DNA from: Bacteroidales bacterium | Lineage (GTDB): Bacteria > Bacteroidota > Bacteroidia > Bacteroidales > F082 | DNA: 43,398 nt | Direction of reading: 5' to 3' | NCBI GenBank assembly: GCA_016285355.1 | Contig: JAEEQP010000028.1 | Coordinates: 1-43,398, forward strand | Position numbers and translations under genes: made by a program | The notes under the pieces: model-generated | The model's input: the letters and a program-made list of their open reading frames with translations, nothing else | What the model was told of the DNA's origin: nothing | The model's database searches: none | Shown: one piece after another, positions 9,431-17,860 of the stretch | Numbering within the stretch: the first letter of the stretch is position 1 | How the letters are laid out: each line of letters opens with the position of its first letter

Positions 9431-10279
9431 ATGGCAAAAAAAGAACTTAGCAAATTCCAACAGTTCCTCGTTTCGAGAAAGTTTAAAACCTTCATGGGAT
9501 ACCTCTATGGTTGGGGCGCATCTGTGGTTATGATCGGTGCATACTTCAAATTGACCCACATTCCTGGTGCTGACTTCATGCTGGCTCTCGGTCTGGGTAT
9601 CGAAGCATTAATCTTCTTCATGTCGGCCTTTGAACCTCAACATGTGGATTATTCATGGGATAATGTTTTCGTTGAACTCGAAGAGGATTGGGATGGAAAG
9701 ACGCGCACTCAGTTTGCCACCACAAGCGGTGCTCCTTCCAAGTCGGCTCCTGCCAATGTGGAAGACGCTATGCTGAGCAAGATGTTTGAAAAGATGAATG
9801 TCAGCGAAGATACATTCAAGAAACTTGGCAAGGGTCTCGACAGATTGGCCGAGAACGCTGGTCAGATGGCCGACATCAGCAACGCCATGGCCGCCACCAC
9901 CAACTATGCCAACGCCATGGACCGCGCTACGAAATCCATTGCCGATTTCTCGAACGCCTACATCCAGACCAACCAGAAATTGTCCGATTCTTTGGGCAAG
10001 CTCGACTTCAGCGCTCTTGATGCCAACACCATCAAGAAGGTGGCTAACAGCATGACGTCACTCAACTCCATCTATGAGCTCCAGCTCCAAGGTGCCGAGC
10101 AGACTTCAGCCGCCAGCAAGAAGTTGACCGAAACAATGAACAAGTACATGGATAACCTCAACGCTTCATCACAGAACGCCGGTCAACTCAACCAGCAGTT
10201 GACGCAGTTGTCACAGCGCTTGACCGCTTTGAACAATGTCTATGGTGGAATGTTGTCAGCAATGAACATCAAGGCATAA
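9431..10279 (+). CDS. gldL: Type IX secretion inner-membrane motor protein GldL/PorL
   Basis: This 282-residue protein has two closely spaced N-terminal membrane helices (about 20-40 and 46-66, GYLYGWGASVVMIGAYFK and MLALGLGIEALIFFM). A long helical cytoplasmic tail rich in Ala, Asn and Gln follows. That architecture is diagnostic of GldL. With GldM it forms the proton-driven rotary motor that powers type IX secretion. The conserved Glu in the second helix (GIEAL) is the position proposed for proton coupling. It lies between gldK and gldM in the same operon. Confidence 0.94.
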   Translation: MAKKELSKFQQFLVSRKFKTFMGYLYGWGASVVMIGAYFKLTHIPGADFMLALGLGIEALIFFMSAFEPQHVDYSWDNVFVELEEDWDGKTRTQFATTSGAPSKSAPANVEDAMLSKMFEKMNVSEDTFKKLGKGLDRLAENAGQMADISNAMAATTNYANAMDRATKSIADFSNAYIQTNQKLSDSLGKLDFSALDANTIKKVANSMTSLNSIYELQLQGAEQTSAASKKLTETMNKYMDNLNASSQNAGQLNQQLTQLSQRLTALNNVYGGMLSAMNIKA

Positions 10280-10323
10280 TTCTACTCGAACCTGATTGTT
10301 TAATATAAAAAAGGAGTAAGATT

Positions 10324-12045
10324 ATGTCAGGCGCAAAAGAAACCCCAAGACAGAAAATGATAGGTATGATGTACCTGGTCTACACTGCCTTGTTAGCCAT
10401 GAATGTCTCGAAGGACATCCTGGATGCCTTCGACACAGTGAACAACGGTGTTCAAACCACCAACATCACCCTTTCGCAACAGATTAACCAGAAATACGCT
10501 GCTTTTGAAGAACAATACGGTTTGGATCAGGAAAAGGTCGGTCCGTATTGGGAGCAGGCTCAAACCTTGAGAGCAGAAGCCGAAGACCTTATTAATTATA
10601 CAGAGGCTTTGAAGTGGGATCTGGTGAAGAAGATTGAAGAGAAAACCCCGGCTGAAGCCCTTGAAATCGGTCTGCTGAAAAGTGCCGATACCTTGCGCTT
10701 TGGTCGTAAAATCTATGACATCAACACCTCCAAGGTGAAGTCAAGAGACAACTACAACCGTCCAACCGAATACATGATGGGTAATCCAGAAGGACCGGGC
10801 AACGGCGGTAAGGCATACGAACTTTCTGAGAAGATCAGACACTTCCGTGGCGAAGTCGTCAAGGCCATGGGTCCCGAACACATCCACGAAATTGGACTGA
10901 TTACCGATAGTATCTATGGTACGAAAGATTATGTCATGCAACAGACTGGTTATTCTGAGAACCAGTTGAAGAAGCTCCCCCTCAAAGGCGAGTATTATGG
11001 TGCCAAGGTCAGCTATTATCCTGGCATTACCGATCCTGTGCAAGATAGTTGGGAATACCGTAACTTCCACCACACTGTGTTGGTTGCCGATGTGACCCTC
11101 TTGAACAAGATTATCTCTGAGGCCCAAACCGCTGAGTTGAATGCTGTCTCCCAGTTGATGACCAACATCCACGCCCAAGACTTCACCTTTGATGAGGTTG
11201 GTGCCAGAGTGTTTGCCGAGAGCGGTTATCTCCTCTCTGGTCAGACCTATAAGGCTCAGGCCATGGTGACCGCATGGAAGAACTCGCAATTGACCGCTCG
11301 CGTCAAACTCGACGGTGGTGCAGAAAAAGAGTATACCAGCAATGCCCAAGGCGTCATTCCGTTGGAATGGAACGTTGGCGTTGGTTCACATAGCTACACT
11401 GGTGTCATCGACATGTTGGATCCTACCACCAATCAGATGAAAGAATATCCGTTCCAAGGTGCCTTCACTGTGGCTCCGCCTGCGGTGAGTGTGTCGGCCA
11501 CTAAGATGAATGTGGTGTATCGTGGTATCGACAACCCGATTGCCGTCGGTGGCGGTGTCGGTGGCGAAATCAGTGCCACGGCCAGCAGCGGTACTTTGAC
11601 CAAAACGGGTAATGGTACCTACAACCTCCGTCCTGGTGAGGCTGCTGAAGTGACCATTAATGTCACCTCCGCTGGTTCCAGCCTTGGTAGCATGAAGTTC
11701 CGCGTGAAAGACCTGCCGAAACCTGAAGCCGTTATCCGTAACGTGGTCAATGGTTTAGTGTCGAAGGGTGCTCTGCTTGCCGCCAACCGTGTGGAAGCTG
11801 AGATGAAGGACTTCGACTTCGACGGTGTCCACTATGATGTGGTCGGTTATACCTTCCGTTACAAGACCAAGAGCGGTACTACCAAGGAAGCTAAGGCCAA
11901 CAGTGGTGCCTTCACCGATGAAATCAAGAATGCAATCAATCAATCCAATGTGGGTGATATGTTTGTGTTCACTGCCATCCAGGTGCGCGGTAACGACGGT
12001 AAGACCAAGACCCTTGAAACGCCTATCGGTGTTGAAATCAAGTAA
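10324..12045 (+). CDS. gldM: Type IX secretion motor protein GldM/PorM
   Basis: The 573-residue protein begins with the family signature around SGAKETPRQKMIGMMYLVYT, followed by one membrane helix (about 12-32) and a large periplasmic part. In GldM this part is made of a helical D1 domain and three Ig-like domains (D2-D4) and spans the periplasm to reach the GldK/GldN ring. Length and domain order are normal. A GGAG ribosome-binding site (10313-10316) lies 7 bases before ATG 10324. gldN follows 20 bases after the stop. Confidence 0.95.
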   Translation: MSGAKETPRQKMIGMMYLVYTALLAMNVSKDILDAFDTVNNGVQTTNITLSQQINQKYAAFEEQYGLDQEKVGPYWEQAQTLRAEAEDLINYTEALKWDLVKKIEEKTPAEALEIGLLKSADTLRFGRKIYDINTSKVKSRDNYNRPTEYMMGNPEGPGNGGKAYELSEKIRHFRGEVVKAMGPEHIHEIGLITDSIYGTKDYVMQQTGYSENQLKKLPLKGEYYGAKVSYYPGITDPVQDSWEYRNFHHTVLVADVTLLNKIISEAQTAELNAVSQLMTNIHAQDFTFDEVGARVFAESGYLLSGQTYKAQAMVTAWKNSQLTARVKLDGGAEKEYTSNAQGVIPLEWNVGVGSHSYTGVIDMLDPTTNQMKEYPFQGAFTVAPPAVSVSATKMNVVYRGIDNPIAVGGGVGGEISATASSGTLTKTGNGTYNLRPGEAAEVTINVTSAGSSLGSMKFRVKDLPKPEAVIRNVVNGLVSKGALLAANRVEAEMKDFDFDGVHYDVVGYTFRYKTKSGTTKEAKANSGAFTDEIKNAINQSNVGDMFVFTAIQVRGNDGKTKTLETPIGVEIK

Positions 12046-12065
12046 ACAATTAAAACTTTTATAAA

Positions 12066-12908
12066 ATGAAAAAGACACTTGTTTCCATGTTGACCCTTGC
12101 GGTGCTCTTCGGTAGCCTGAGCCTGAACGCACAGACGACCGACGTCAAGCCCCCGAAGAACAGCATCCTCTCCGGCCAGCAGCAAATCATGAACGAAAAG
12201 GCCCCTTCGCCGCTTCCTCCTATTGACGAGTCGAATGTCATGTGGAAAAAGACGGTGATTAGGGAAATAGACTTCCGTCAGAAGATCAATCAAGTGTTCT
12301 ACTATCCCATTAATCCGACCGAGGATTGGAGAAACTTCATCACGGTTATTTACGACGCCATCAATAGCGGAGACATCACTCCTTATCGCGTCGAAAACAA
12401 TATTGATGACATGGTGACTCCGTTGACCCGCGACGATTTTGAAAAAGAAAACACGAAGATTGGCGACCCGCCGGTCATCTGGAAAGACGGCGAGGAAGTG
12501 CCGAATGAAATTGCCTTTAAGGATCGTATGCTCAATGTGACGCGTCTGCGCATCAAGGAAGACTGGTATTTCGACAAGAAATTGTCGCAGTTCCTTGTCC
12601 GCATCATCGCCTTAGGCCCCATCGTTGTCGATGATGACGGTGGCCTCTCGCAGGTGTGCTGGGTACCTTACGAGCCGTCGCGTCCTGTGCTGGCCAAGGC
12701 TCTTGCCTTCAACCGTAACAACTCGGCCCAACGCCGCACCTACGACGAAGTCCTTCAAAAACGTATCTTCGATAGTTACATCATCAAGGAAGAGAACGTT
12801 TATGACCGTTACATCAACTCCTACGCTTTCAATATTGATGCCCTCTATGAATCAGAGCGCATCAAGAATGAGATGTTCGATTTCGAGCAGAGCCTCTGGG
12901 AGTATTGA
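12066..12908 (+). CDS. gldN: Type IX secretion protein GldN/PorN
   Basis: This 280-residue periplasmic protein has a signal peptide ending LSLNAQ and the GldN-type body: VMWKKTVIREIDFRQKINQ, FYYPINPTEDWRNF and a C-terminal LYESERIKNEMFDFEQSLWEY. GldN binds GldK in the ring complex connected to the GldLM motor. It is the last gene of the block and a strong hairpin terminator begins 21 bases after its stop. Confidence 0.95.
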   Translation: MKKTLVSMLTLAVLFGSLSLNAQTTDVKPPKNSILSGQQQIMNEKAPSPLPPIDESNVMWKKTVIREIDFRQKINQVFYYPINPTEDWRNFITVIYDAINSGDITPYRVENNIDDMVTPLTRDDFEKENTKIGDPPVIWKDGEEVPNEIAFKDRMLNVTRLRIKEDWYFDKKLSQFLVRIIALGPIVVDDDGGLSQVCWVPYEPSRPVLAKALAFNRNNSAQRRTYDEVLQKRIFDSYIIKEENVYDRYINSYAFNIDALYESERIKNEMFDFEQSLWEY

Positions 12909-12929
12909 TTTTGTCGAAGTTTCCAAACG

Positions 12930-12959
12930 AAAAGGACATCCGCGAGGGTGTCCTTTTTT
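12930..12959 (+). terminator. Rho-independent terminator after gldN
   Basis: Stem AAAAGGACATCC/GGGTGTCCTTTT with one T-G pair and a GCGA tetraloop (12942-12945), followed by a T run. It closes the type IX secretion operon. Confidence 0.85.
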
Positions 12960-12985
12960 AATGTGGTCTTGGTGCCAGAACTGCA

Positions 12986-13013
12986 CAAAAAAAGCAGCCG
13001 ATACTCAGCTGCT
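12986..13013 (-). terminator. Terminator of the tRNA-Pro transcript
   Basis: Stem AGCAGC/GCTGCT (12993-12998 with 13008-13013). On the minus strand it is followed by seven Ts. It sits just downstream of the tRNA 3' end and faces the gldN terminator. Confidence 0.65.
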
Positions 13014-13019
13014 CTTTTG

Positions 13020-13093
13020 TCGGAGTGGCCCGACTCGAACGGGCGACCGCTTGCACCCCATGCAAGAATGCTAGCCAACTGCACCACACCCCG
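13020..13093 (-). tRNA. tRNA-Pro(GGG)
   Basis: On the minus strand a full 74-base cloverleaf can be drawn: acceptor stem CGGGGTG/CACTCCG with one G-T pair, a D arm, anticodon stem CTTGC/GCAAG with loop ATGGGGT (anticodon GGG), a TTCGAGT T loop, and discriminator A. C1-G72 is usual for bacterial tRNA-Pro. The CCA end is not encoded. A minus-strand -7-like box (13117-13110) lies upstream. Confidence 0.95.
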
Positions 13094-13109
13094 ATTGCAT
13101 TTGCGGCTG

Positions 13110-13117
13110 CAAAGATA
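13110..13117 (-). promoter_or_regulatory. -7 box for the tRNA-Pro gene
   Basis: On the minus strand the sequence is TATCTTTG, a perfect TAnnTTTG match 16 bases before the tRNA 5' end. No -33 element was found. Confidence 0.45.
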
Positions 13118-13135
13118 CGAATGTTTTTCATATAA

Positions 13136-13167
13136 TTGTTCTCTTTCCGAAAAAAAAGTTACCTTTG
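13136..13167 (+). promoter_or_regulatory. Promoter of trxB
   Basis: TTG (13136-13138), 21 bases, TACCTTTG (13160-13167): a full match to the Bacteroidota promoter. Transcription would start about 40 bases before ATG 13215. Confidence 0.7.
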
Positions 13168-13214
13168 CACGAAATAACTTTAAACTCTAATCTCTAAACT
13201 ATAAACTTTAGAAT

Positions 13215-14156
13215 ATGGAACATATTGAATGTCTGATTATTGGTTCAGGACCTGCTGGCTATACAGCCGCTATCTACACCTGCCGCGCTGATGTGAAAAC
13301 CGTCGTTTATGAAGGTATGCAACCTGGCGGGCAACTCACCCAAACCACCGAAATCGAGAACTTCCCGGGCTATCCCAACGGCGTGAAAGGCCCCGACATG
13401 ATGGATGAAATCCGTCAGCAGGCCTTGCGCTTCGGTGCAGAAATCCGTGAAGGCGAGGTGACTGCTATCGATGTCAGCCAGCGTCCCTTCAAGGTGACGA
13501 CGGAATATGACGGCGAGCTTTTGGCTGACTCCATCATCGTCTCCACTGGTGCTGCTGCGCGTTATCTTGGCATCCCATCCGAAGAAGAGTTTAAGGGCGG
13601 CGGCGTTTCGGCTTGTGCCACTTGCGACGGCTTCTTCTATAAAGGAAAAGATGTCGCAGTTGTGGGCGGCGGCGACACAGCTTGCGAAGATGCTACCTAT
13701 TTAGCCAAACTTTGCAACAAGGTCTATCTCATCGTCCGCCGCGATGTGTTGCGTGCCTCCAAGGCCATGCAGCACCGTGTACTCAACACGCCCAACATCG
13801 AAGTGCTGTGGAAGCACCAGACGAAGGAACTCTTTGGCGAGCAGCAAGGCTTTATGAAGAAACTGAAGGGCGCAGTCCTCTATCACAGCGACACCAAGGA
13901 AGAGCGCACCATTTATGTGGACGGTTTCTTCGAGGCCATCGGCCACACGCCCAACACGGAGCCTTTCAAGGGCATCCTTGACATGGACGAGGAAGGCTAC
14001 ATCATTACCAAGCCTAAGTCAACGGCCACCAATGTGGAGGGCATCTTCGCTTGCGGCGATTGTCAGGACCGCATCTACCGTCAGGCTATCGTGGCGGCTG
14101 GCACTGGGGCTATGGCTGGCATTGAGGTGGAGAGGTTTTTGGCGGAGAAGAAATGA
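13215..14156 (+). CDS. trxB: Thioredoxin reductase
   Basis: This 313-residue NADPH-dependent flavoenzyme reduces thioredoxin. Visible motifs are the FAD-binding GSGPAG (10-15), the redox pair C134/C137 (CATC), the NADPH-binding GGGDTA (about 150-156) and the C-terminal FAD motif GIFACGDC. Length is normal. It has its own promoter. Its TGA stop overlaps the ATG of the GSCFA gene (ATGA at 14153-14156), which suggests translational coupling. Confidence 0.95.
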   Translation: MEHIECLIIGSGPAGYTAAIYTCRADVKTVVYEGMQPGGQLTQTTEIENFPGYPNGVKGPDMMDEIRQQALRFGAEIREGEVTAIDVSQRPFKVTTEYDGELLADSIIVSTGAAARYLGIPSEEEFKGGGVSACATCDGFFYKGKDVAVVGGGDTACEDATYLAKLCNKVYLIVRRDVLRASKAMQHRVLNTPNIEVLWKHQTKELFGEQQGFMKKLKGAVLYHSDTKEERTIYVDGFFEAIGHTPNTEPFKGILDMDEEGYIITKPKSTATNVEGIFACGDCQDRIYRQAIVAAGTGAMAGIEVERFLAEKK

Positions 14157-15106
14157 TTCTTCAAACTGAAATAAAGATTCAACATTTAGAGCAGACCATC
14201 GTCTACGGCGACGGTCTGCTCTTCCTAGGTTCCTGCTTCGCCGATGAAGTGGGTGGAATTTGCCGAGGTTTAGGCTTCGATGCTTTGGTGAATCCTTTCG
14301 GTGTGCTGTATAATCCCGCCAGCATTGCGCAGTCGGTGGAGAGGATGGATACTGGAAAGTCATTTGTCACTGAGGAAGTGATTAGAGTAGGCGAGGAGCA
14401 ATACTGCACTTTCAGCCATAATACTGCCTTTTGGAACAATTCTGAAACCGCATTATTGGAACAAGTCAATCAGAGCCTTGCCGAAGCCCATGCGCATTTT
14501 GCGAAGTCCAAGTGGATTGTTATTAGTTTGGGCACTTCTTGGGTTTTCCGTAATAAAAAGGATGGTTCAGTGGTTTCCAACTGCCACAAATTGCCAGCTA
14601 ATCAGTTTGAAAGGCAGTTTTTATCGGTGGAGCAATCCTTCCGTTATCTTTCTGAAATCGTTCAGCAGCATTCCGAAAAGCAGTTCATCTTCACTGTATC
14701 GCCTTTGCGGCATTTGAAAGATGGATTGCATGAGAACCAACTGAGCAAGGCTGCATTGTTGCTCGCCGTTGACCAGGTCTGCAAGCAATTCACTAACGCC
14801 CATTATTTCCCTGCCTACGAAATCCTTTTGGACGAATTGCGCGACTACCGTTTTTATAAAGAAGACATGGTACACCCGACCGAGCAGGCGGTTCGTTACA
14901 TTTGGGAACGTTTCACCGATTACGCTATTGACCCGAAAGAAAAGCAGGCTATGAAAGCTGCTGCTGAATTAAAACAAATGTTGCATCATAAGTCGCTATT
15001 CCCTGAAAGTGAGTCTTTCAAGAAGTTTGAACAACAGAAAGAGAAGAAAATCAGCGAATTAAAACGTGGTTTTCCGAGGGTTAGGATTAATAATTTGAGC
15101 GAATAA
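14153..15106 (+). CDS. GSCFA-domain protein (SGNH-hydrolase-like)
   Basis: The 317-residue protein carries the signature LFLGSCFADEVG (GSCFA at 26-30) followed by NPFGVLYNP, both typical of the GSCFA family. DMVHPT near residue 240 resembles the Asp-x-x-His block of SGNH hydrolases, to which GSCFA proteins are thought to be related. No membrane segment or signal peptide is seen, so it is probably cytoplasmic. The substrate is unknown. Overlap with trxB suggests co-expression but gives no clear functional link. Confidence 0.85.
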   Translation: MILQTEIKIQHLEQTIVYGDGLLFLGSCFADEVGGICRGLGFDALVNPFGVLYNPASIAQSVERMDTGKSFVTEEVIRVGEEQYCTFSHNTAFWNNSETALLEQVNQSLAEAHAHFAKSKWIVISLGTSWVFRNKKDGSVVSNCHKLPANQFERQFLSVEQSFRYLSEIVQQHSEKQFIFTVSPLRHLKDGLHENQLSKAALLLAVDQVCKQFTNAHYFPAYEILLDELRDYRFYKEDMVHPTEQAVRYIWERFTDYAIDPKEKQAMKAAAELKQMLHHKSLFPESESFKKFEQQKEKKISELKRGFPRVRINNLSE

Positions 15107-15128
15107 GGGTTATTTCCCAAATTATTCG

Positions 15129-15136
15129 TACTTTTG
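15129..15136 (+). promoter_or_regulatory. -7 box for the pseudouridine synthase gene
   Basis: TACTTTTG matches TAnnTTTG and lies 53 bases before ATG 15189. The transcript leader would contain the short hairpin at 15143-15158. No clear -33 element is seen. Confidence 0.5.
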
Positions 15137-15142
15137 CCGCCC

Positions 15143-15163
15143 ATTCCGCGCAAGGAATGACAT
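15143..15163 (-). repeat. Short ATTCC/GGAAT hairpin resembling the palindromic repeat core
   Basis: ATTCC (15143-15147) and GGAAT (15154-15158) flank six bases. Read on the minus strand, ATGTCATTCCTTGC is identical over 14 bases to the start of the element inside the GH106 gene (20433-20446). The outer arms are missing. It lies in the leader of the pseudouridine synthase gene and may be a remnant or a chance match. Confidence 0.3.
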
Positions 15164-15188
15164 TTTCAACATTAATACATTATTATAA

Positions 15189-16655
15189 ATGACTGACAAC
15201 GAAAGATCTGGCAAGCGTCCGCGCACCAGAATTGGGGAACCAGAAGAGTTCCAACAAAGGAAGTCCTTCAAATTCTATCACCGTGACGGTGACGAGGAAG
15301 GACGCGAAGAAAGAAGCTTTGGCGACAAGCCGAGAGGTGAGCGCCGATTTGATGACAACCGTGGCGACCGCAGGTTCGGCGACCGTAAATTTGGTGACCG
15401 TCCCCGCCGCCGCTTCGATGACGAAGAACGTGGCGAAGGCCGTCGCGACGACCGCCCGCGCCGCAGATTCGATGATGACGAGCGTCCGCGCCGTCGTTTT
15501 GATGACGACAAGCCGCGTGAACGCCGTTTCCATGATGACGACCGTCCACGTCGCAGATTTGATGACGAAGACAGACCGCGTCGCCGTTTTGATGATGACA
15601 AACCTCGTGGCGAACGTCGTTTCGATGACCGTCCGCGTCGCAGATTCGATGATGACGAGCGTTCTCGCCGTCGTTTTGATGACGACAAACCACGTGAACG
15701 CCGTTTCCATGATGATGAGCGTCCACGTCGCCATTTTGATGATGAAAAACCACGTGAGCGTCGTTTCCGTGACGATGACCGCCCGCGTCGTAGATTTGAC
15801 GATGACAAGCCGCGTGGTGGCAACCGCCGTTTCGACGACCGTCCTCGTGACCGTCGCCGTTTCGATGATGAAGAAGAACCGCGTCGTGGTCGCAAAGGTT
15901 ATGTCCGCGAGAAAGACCCGCTGTACGACCGCCCGAAAGCCACTGGCGAAATCCGCCTGAACAAATATTTGGCCGACTGTGGCATTTGCTCGCGCCGCGA
16001 AGCCGACGACCTCATCAAGGCTGGTTGTGTGGAGGTGAATGGAGAAGTGATTACCACGATGGGCTATAAGGTGAAGACCAATGACAAGGTGGTTTACGGA
16101 GGCCAGACCCTCAACCGTGAGAAGCTCCGTTACATCCTGCTCAACAAGCCTAAAGGCTATATCACCACTTCCGATGATCCATACGAGCGTGACACCGTGA
16201 TGGAACTTGTCAAGGATGCTTGCCCTGAGCGTGTCTATCCTGTGGGCCGTCTCGACAAACAGACCACAGGCCTGTTGCTGTTCACCAACGATGGTGACTT
16301 GGCCAAGAAGCTGACCCATCCGAGCAGCGAGGTTCCGAAGCTCTATCATGTCATTCTCGACAAGCCTTTGACTAAGAACGACATGTTGCGTATTTCCGAA
16401 GGCATTGAATTAGACGATGGTCCCATTGCTGCCGACAACATTGCTTACGACCAAGACGACGACAGTAAGAAGAGCATAGGTATCGAACTCCATTCGGGCC
16501 GCAACCGCATTGTCCGTCGTATTTTCGAACACCTCGGCTACGAAGTGACCAAGCTCGACCGTGTGATGTTTGCTGGTCTCGACAAGTACAAATTACCTCG
16601 TGGCGAGTGGCGTTTCCTCACTGACCTTGAGGTAGTGAACCTGAAGAAGTTCTGA
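15189..16655 (+). CDS. RsuA/RluB-family pseudouridine synthase with Arg/Asp-rich repeat extension
   Basis: The protein has 488 residues, about 240 more than a plain RluB-type enzyme. Residues 1-240 are low complexity, built from variations on RPRRRFDDD and KPRERRFHDD. The S4 RNA-binding domain starts near residue 254 (RLNKYLADCGICSRREAD). The catalytic domain follows, with PVGRLDKQTTGLLLFTNDG holding the catalytic Asp. It should convert a uridine in ribosomal RNA (23S is typical for RluB) to pseudouridine. The charged tail probably adds RNA binding. Arg/Asp-rich tails are known in Bacteroidota members of this family, but length and unit order vary. Confidence 0.9.
   Translation: MTDNERSGKRPRTRIGEPEEFQQRKSFKFYHRDGDEEGREERSFGDKPRGERRFDDNRGDRRFGDRKFGDRPRRRFDDEERGEGRRDDRPRRRFDDDERPRRRFDDDKPRERRFHDDDRPRRRFDDEDRPRRRFDDDKPRGERRFDDRPRRRFDDDERSRRRFDDDKPRERRFHDDERPRRHFDDEKPRERRFRDDDRPRRRFDDDKPRGGNRRFDDRPRDRRRFDDEEEPRRGRKGYVREKDPLYDRPKATGEIRLNKYLADCGICSRREADDLIKAGCVEVNGEVITTMGYKVKTNDKVVYGGQTLNREKLRYILLNKPKGYITTSDDPYERDTVMELVKDACPERVYPVGRLDKQTTGLLLFTNDGDLAKKLTHPSSEVPKLYHVILDKPLTKNDMLRISEGIELDDGPIAADNIAYDQDDDSKKSIGIELHSGRNRIVRRIFEHLGYEVTKLDRVMFAGLDKYKLPRGEWRFLTDLEVVNLKKF
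15400..15900 (+). repeat. Degenerate tandem repeats coding for RRRFDDD units
   Basis: Imperfect units of about 27-30 bases, grouped into higher-order units near 60 bases, encode alternating Arg-rich and Asp-rich segments. Third positions vary widely (CGT/CGC, GAT/GAC) while the protein pattern holds, so selection appears to act on the peptide. The array also creates long false open frames on both strands. Confidence 0.75.
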
Positions 16656-16657
16656 TT

Positions 16658-17842
16658 TTGAACGAAATAACCAAACAGTTCATCAGGGAAAACCTGAACG
16701 CTGATGTGCCGACGCTTGCCTTGAAAAAGGCACCCGTCGGCACTGACGTTTCTTTGGCTTTGAGACAAATTGCCGCCCGACAGCTTTTGCAGAAAAAAGT
16801 GCCGCAATGGGCGGAAAACGAAGATTTGTTGTTTCCAGTACACCTTTCCATAGAGCAGTGTTCATCGGAAGCCAGCGCGAAATATAAAGCCGAACAGTTT
16901 GAAGGTCAAGGTTTTGCTGACCTGACAGGTGGTTTGGGCGTTGACACCTATTATATATCACAGCATTTCCAGCAAACTGATTATGTGGAGCGGCAATCCG
17001 AGCTTTGTGATTTGGCCAAGCATAATTTCTCTATCTTGGATGCCGACATCAAGGTTTGGAATGAAACGGCCGAAGAATATCTGAAGCATTGTGAGCCAAA
17101 AGATTGCATTTTCATCGACCCAGCACGTAGAGACGAACATGGTCATAAAACCGTTTCCATAGCCGATTGTACGCCTGATGTTGGTGCCTTGCAAGATTTG
17201 CTTCTCCAAAAGGCTGAACGTGTGATGATTAAGTTGTCTCCCATGCTTGACCTTAACAAGGCTTTGACGGAGTTGCATCATGTGAAAGAAGTGCATGTGG
17301 TGGCTGTCGCCAATGAATGCAAGGAACTGGATTTCGTTCTTGAACGTGATTATCAAGGCGAAGTGCAATTTATTTGTGTCAATCTTTTGACGTATCAGCC
17401 CGAGGTGAGATTCTCGATGCAAGAAGAACGAAATTGCATTTGCAGCATTGCCGATGGCGTTTCAAAATATCTTTACGAACCCAATCCTGCTCTTTTGAAA
17501 GCAGGTTGCTTTAAGTTGCTGACTGAGCAATACGATGTGTTCAAATTGCATAAAAACAGCAATTTATATACCTCAGAACAAATAATTTCAGACTTTCCAG
17601 GACGCATTTTCGAGGTGGAAGGCTGGGCACATTATAACAAAAAACTGAAGCAGACTTTGCTTCCTGATGTGGATAAGGCCAGCATTGCCGTGCGTAATTT
17701 CCCGCTTTCGGTGGCCGAGTTGCGAAAAGCCTTGAAAATCGGTGATGGCGATGCCGTTTATCTTTTTGCCACCACGCTGAAAGGGGAGGAGCGGGTAGTT
17801 ATCCGCACAAAAAAACCGCCTCAATCGAAGCGGTCAGTTTAG
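16658..17842 (+). CDS. Class I SAM-dependent methyltransferase with THUMP-like C-terminal domain
   Basis: The 394-residue protein shows the SAM-binding motif DLTGGLGVDTYYIS (about residues 88-101) and a catalytic-type FIDPARRD motif. Its C-terminal part resembles the THUMP-like domain seen in Bacteroidota relatives, so RNA or rRNA is a plausible substrate. No exact assignment is possible. The start is taken as TTG 16658, three bases after the preceding stop, because NEITKQFIRENLNADVPTLAL looks like the usual N-terminus of this family. No ATG precedes that region in frame. It appears co-transcribed with the pseudouridine synthase, making a small RNA-modification operon. Confidence 0.8.
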   Translation: MNEITKQFIRENLNADVPTLALKKAPVGTDVSLALRQIAARQLLQKKVPQWAENEDLLFPVHLSIEQCSSEASAKYKAEQFEGQGFADLTGGLGVDTYYISQHFQQTDYVERQSELCDLAKHNFSILDADIKVWNETAEEYLKHCEPKDCIFIDPARRDEHGHKTVSIADCTPDVGALQDLLLQKAERVMIKLSPMLDLNKALTELHHVKEVHVVAVANECKELDFVLERDYQGEVQFICVNLLTYQPEVRFSMQEERNCICSIADGVSKYLYEPNPALLKAGCFKLLTEQYDVFKLHKNSNLYTSEQIISDFPGRIFEVEGWAHYNKKLKQTLLPDVDKASIAVRNFPLSVAELRKALKIGDGDAVYLFATTLKGEERVVIRTKKPPQSKRSV

Positions 17843-17860
17843 GTTCATAATCCATAGGAA

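Noticed and set aside
15400..15900. CRISPR array
   Set aside because: The repeats are degenerate and coding, with no identical direct repeats separated by unique spacers.
15183..16349. 388-residue open frame on the minus strand, and other long frames over the repeat array
   Set aside because: They are by-products of the Arg/Asp codon repeats of the pseudouridine synthase gene. They have low-complexity translations and no start signals.
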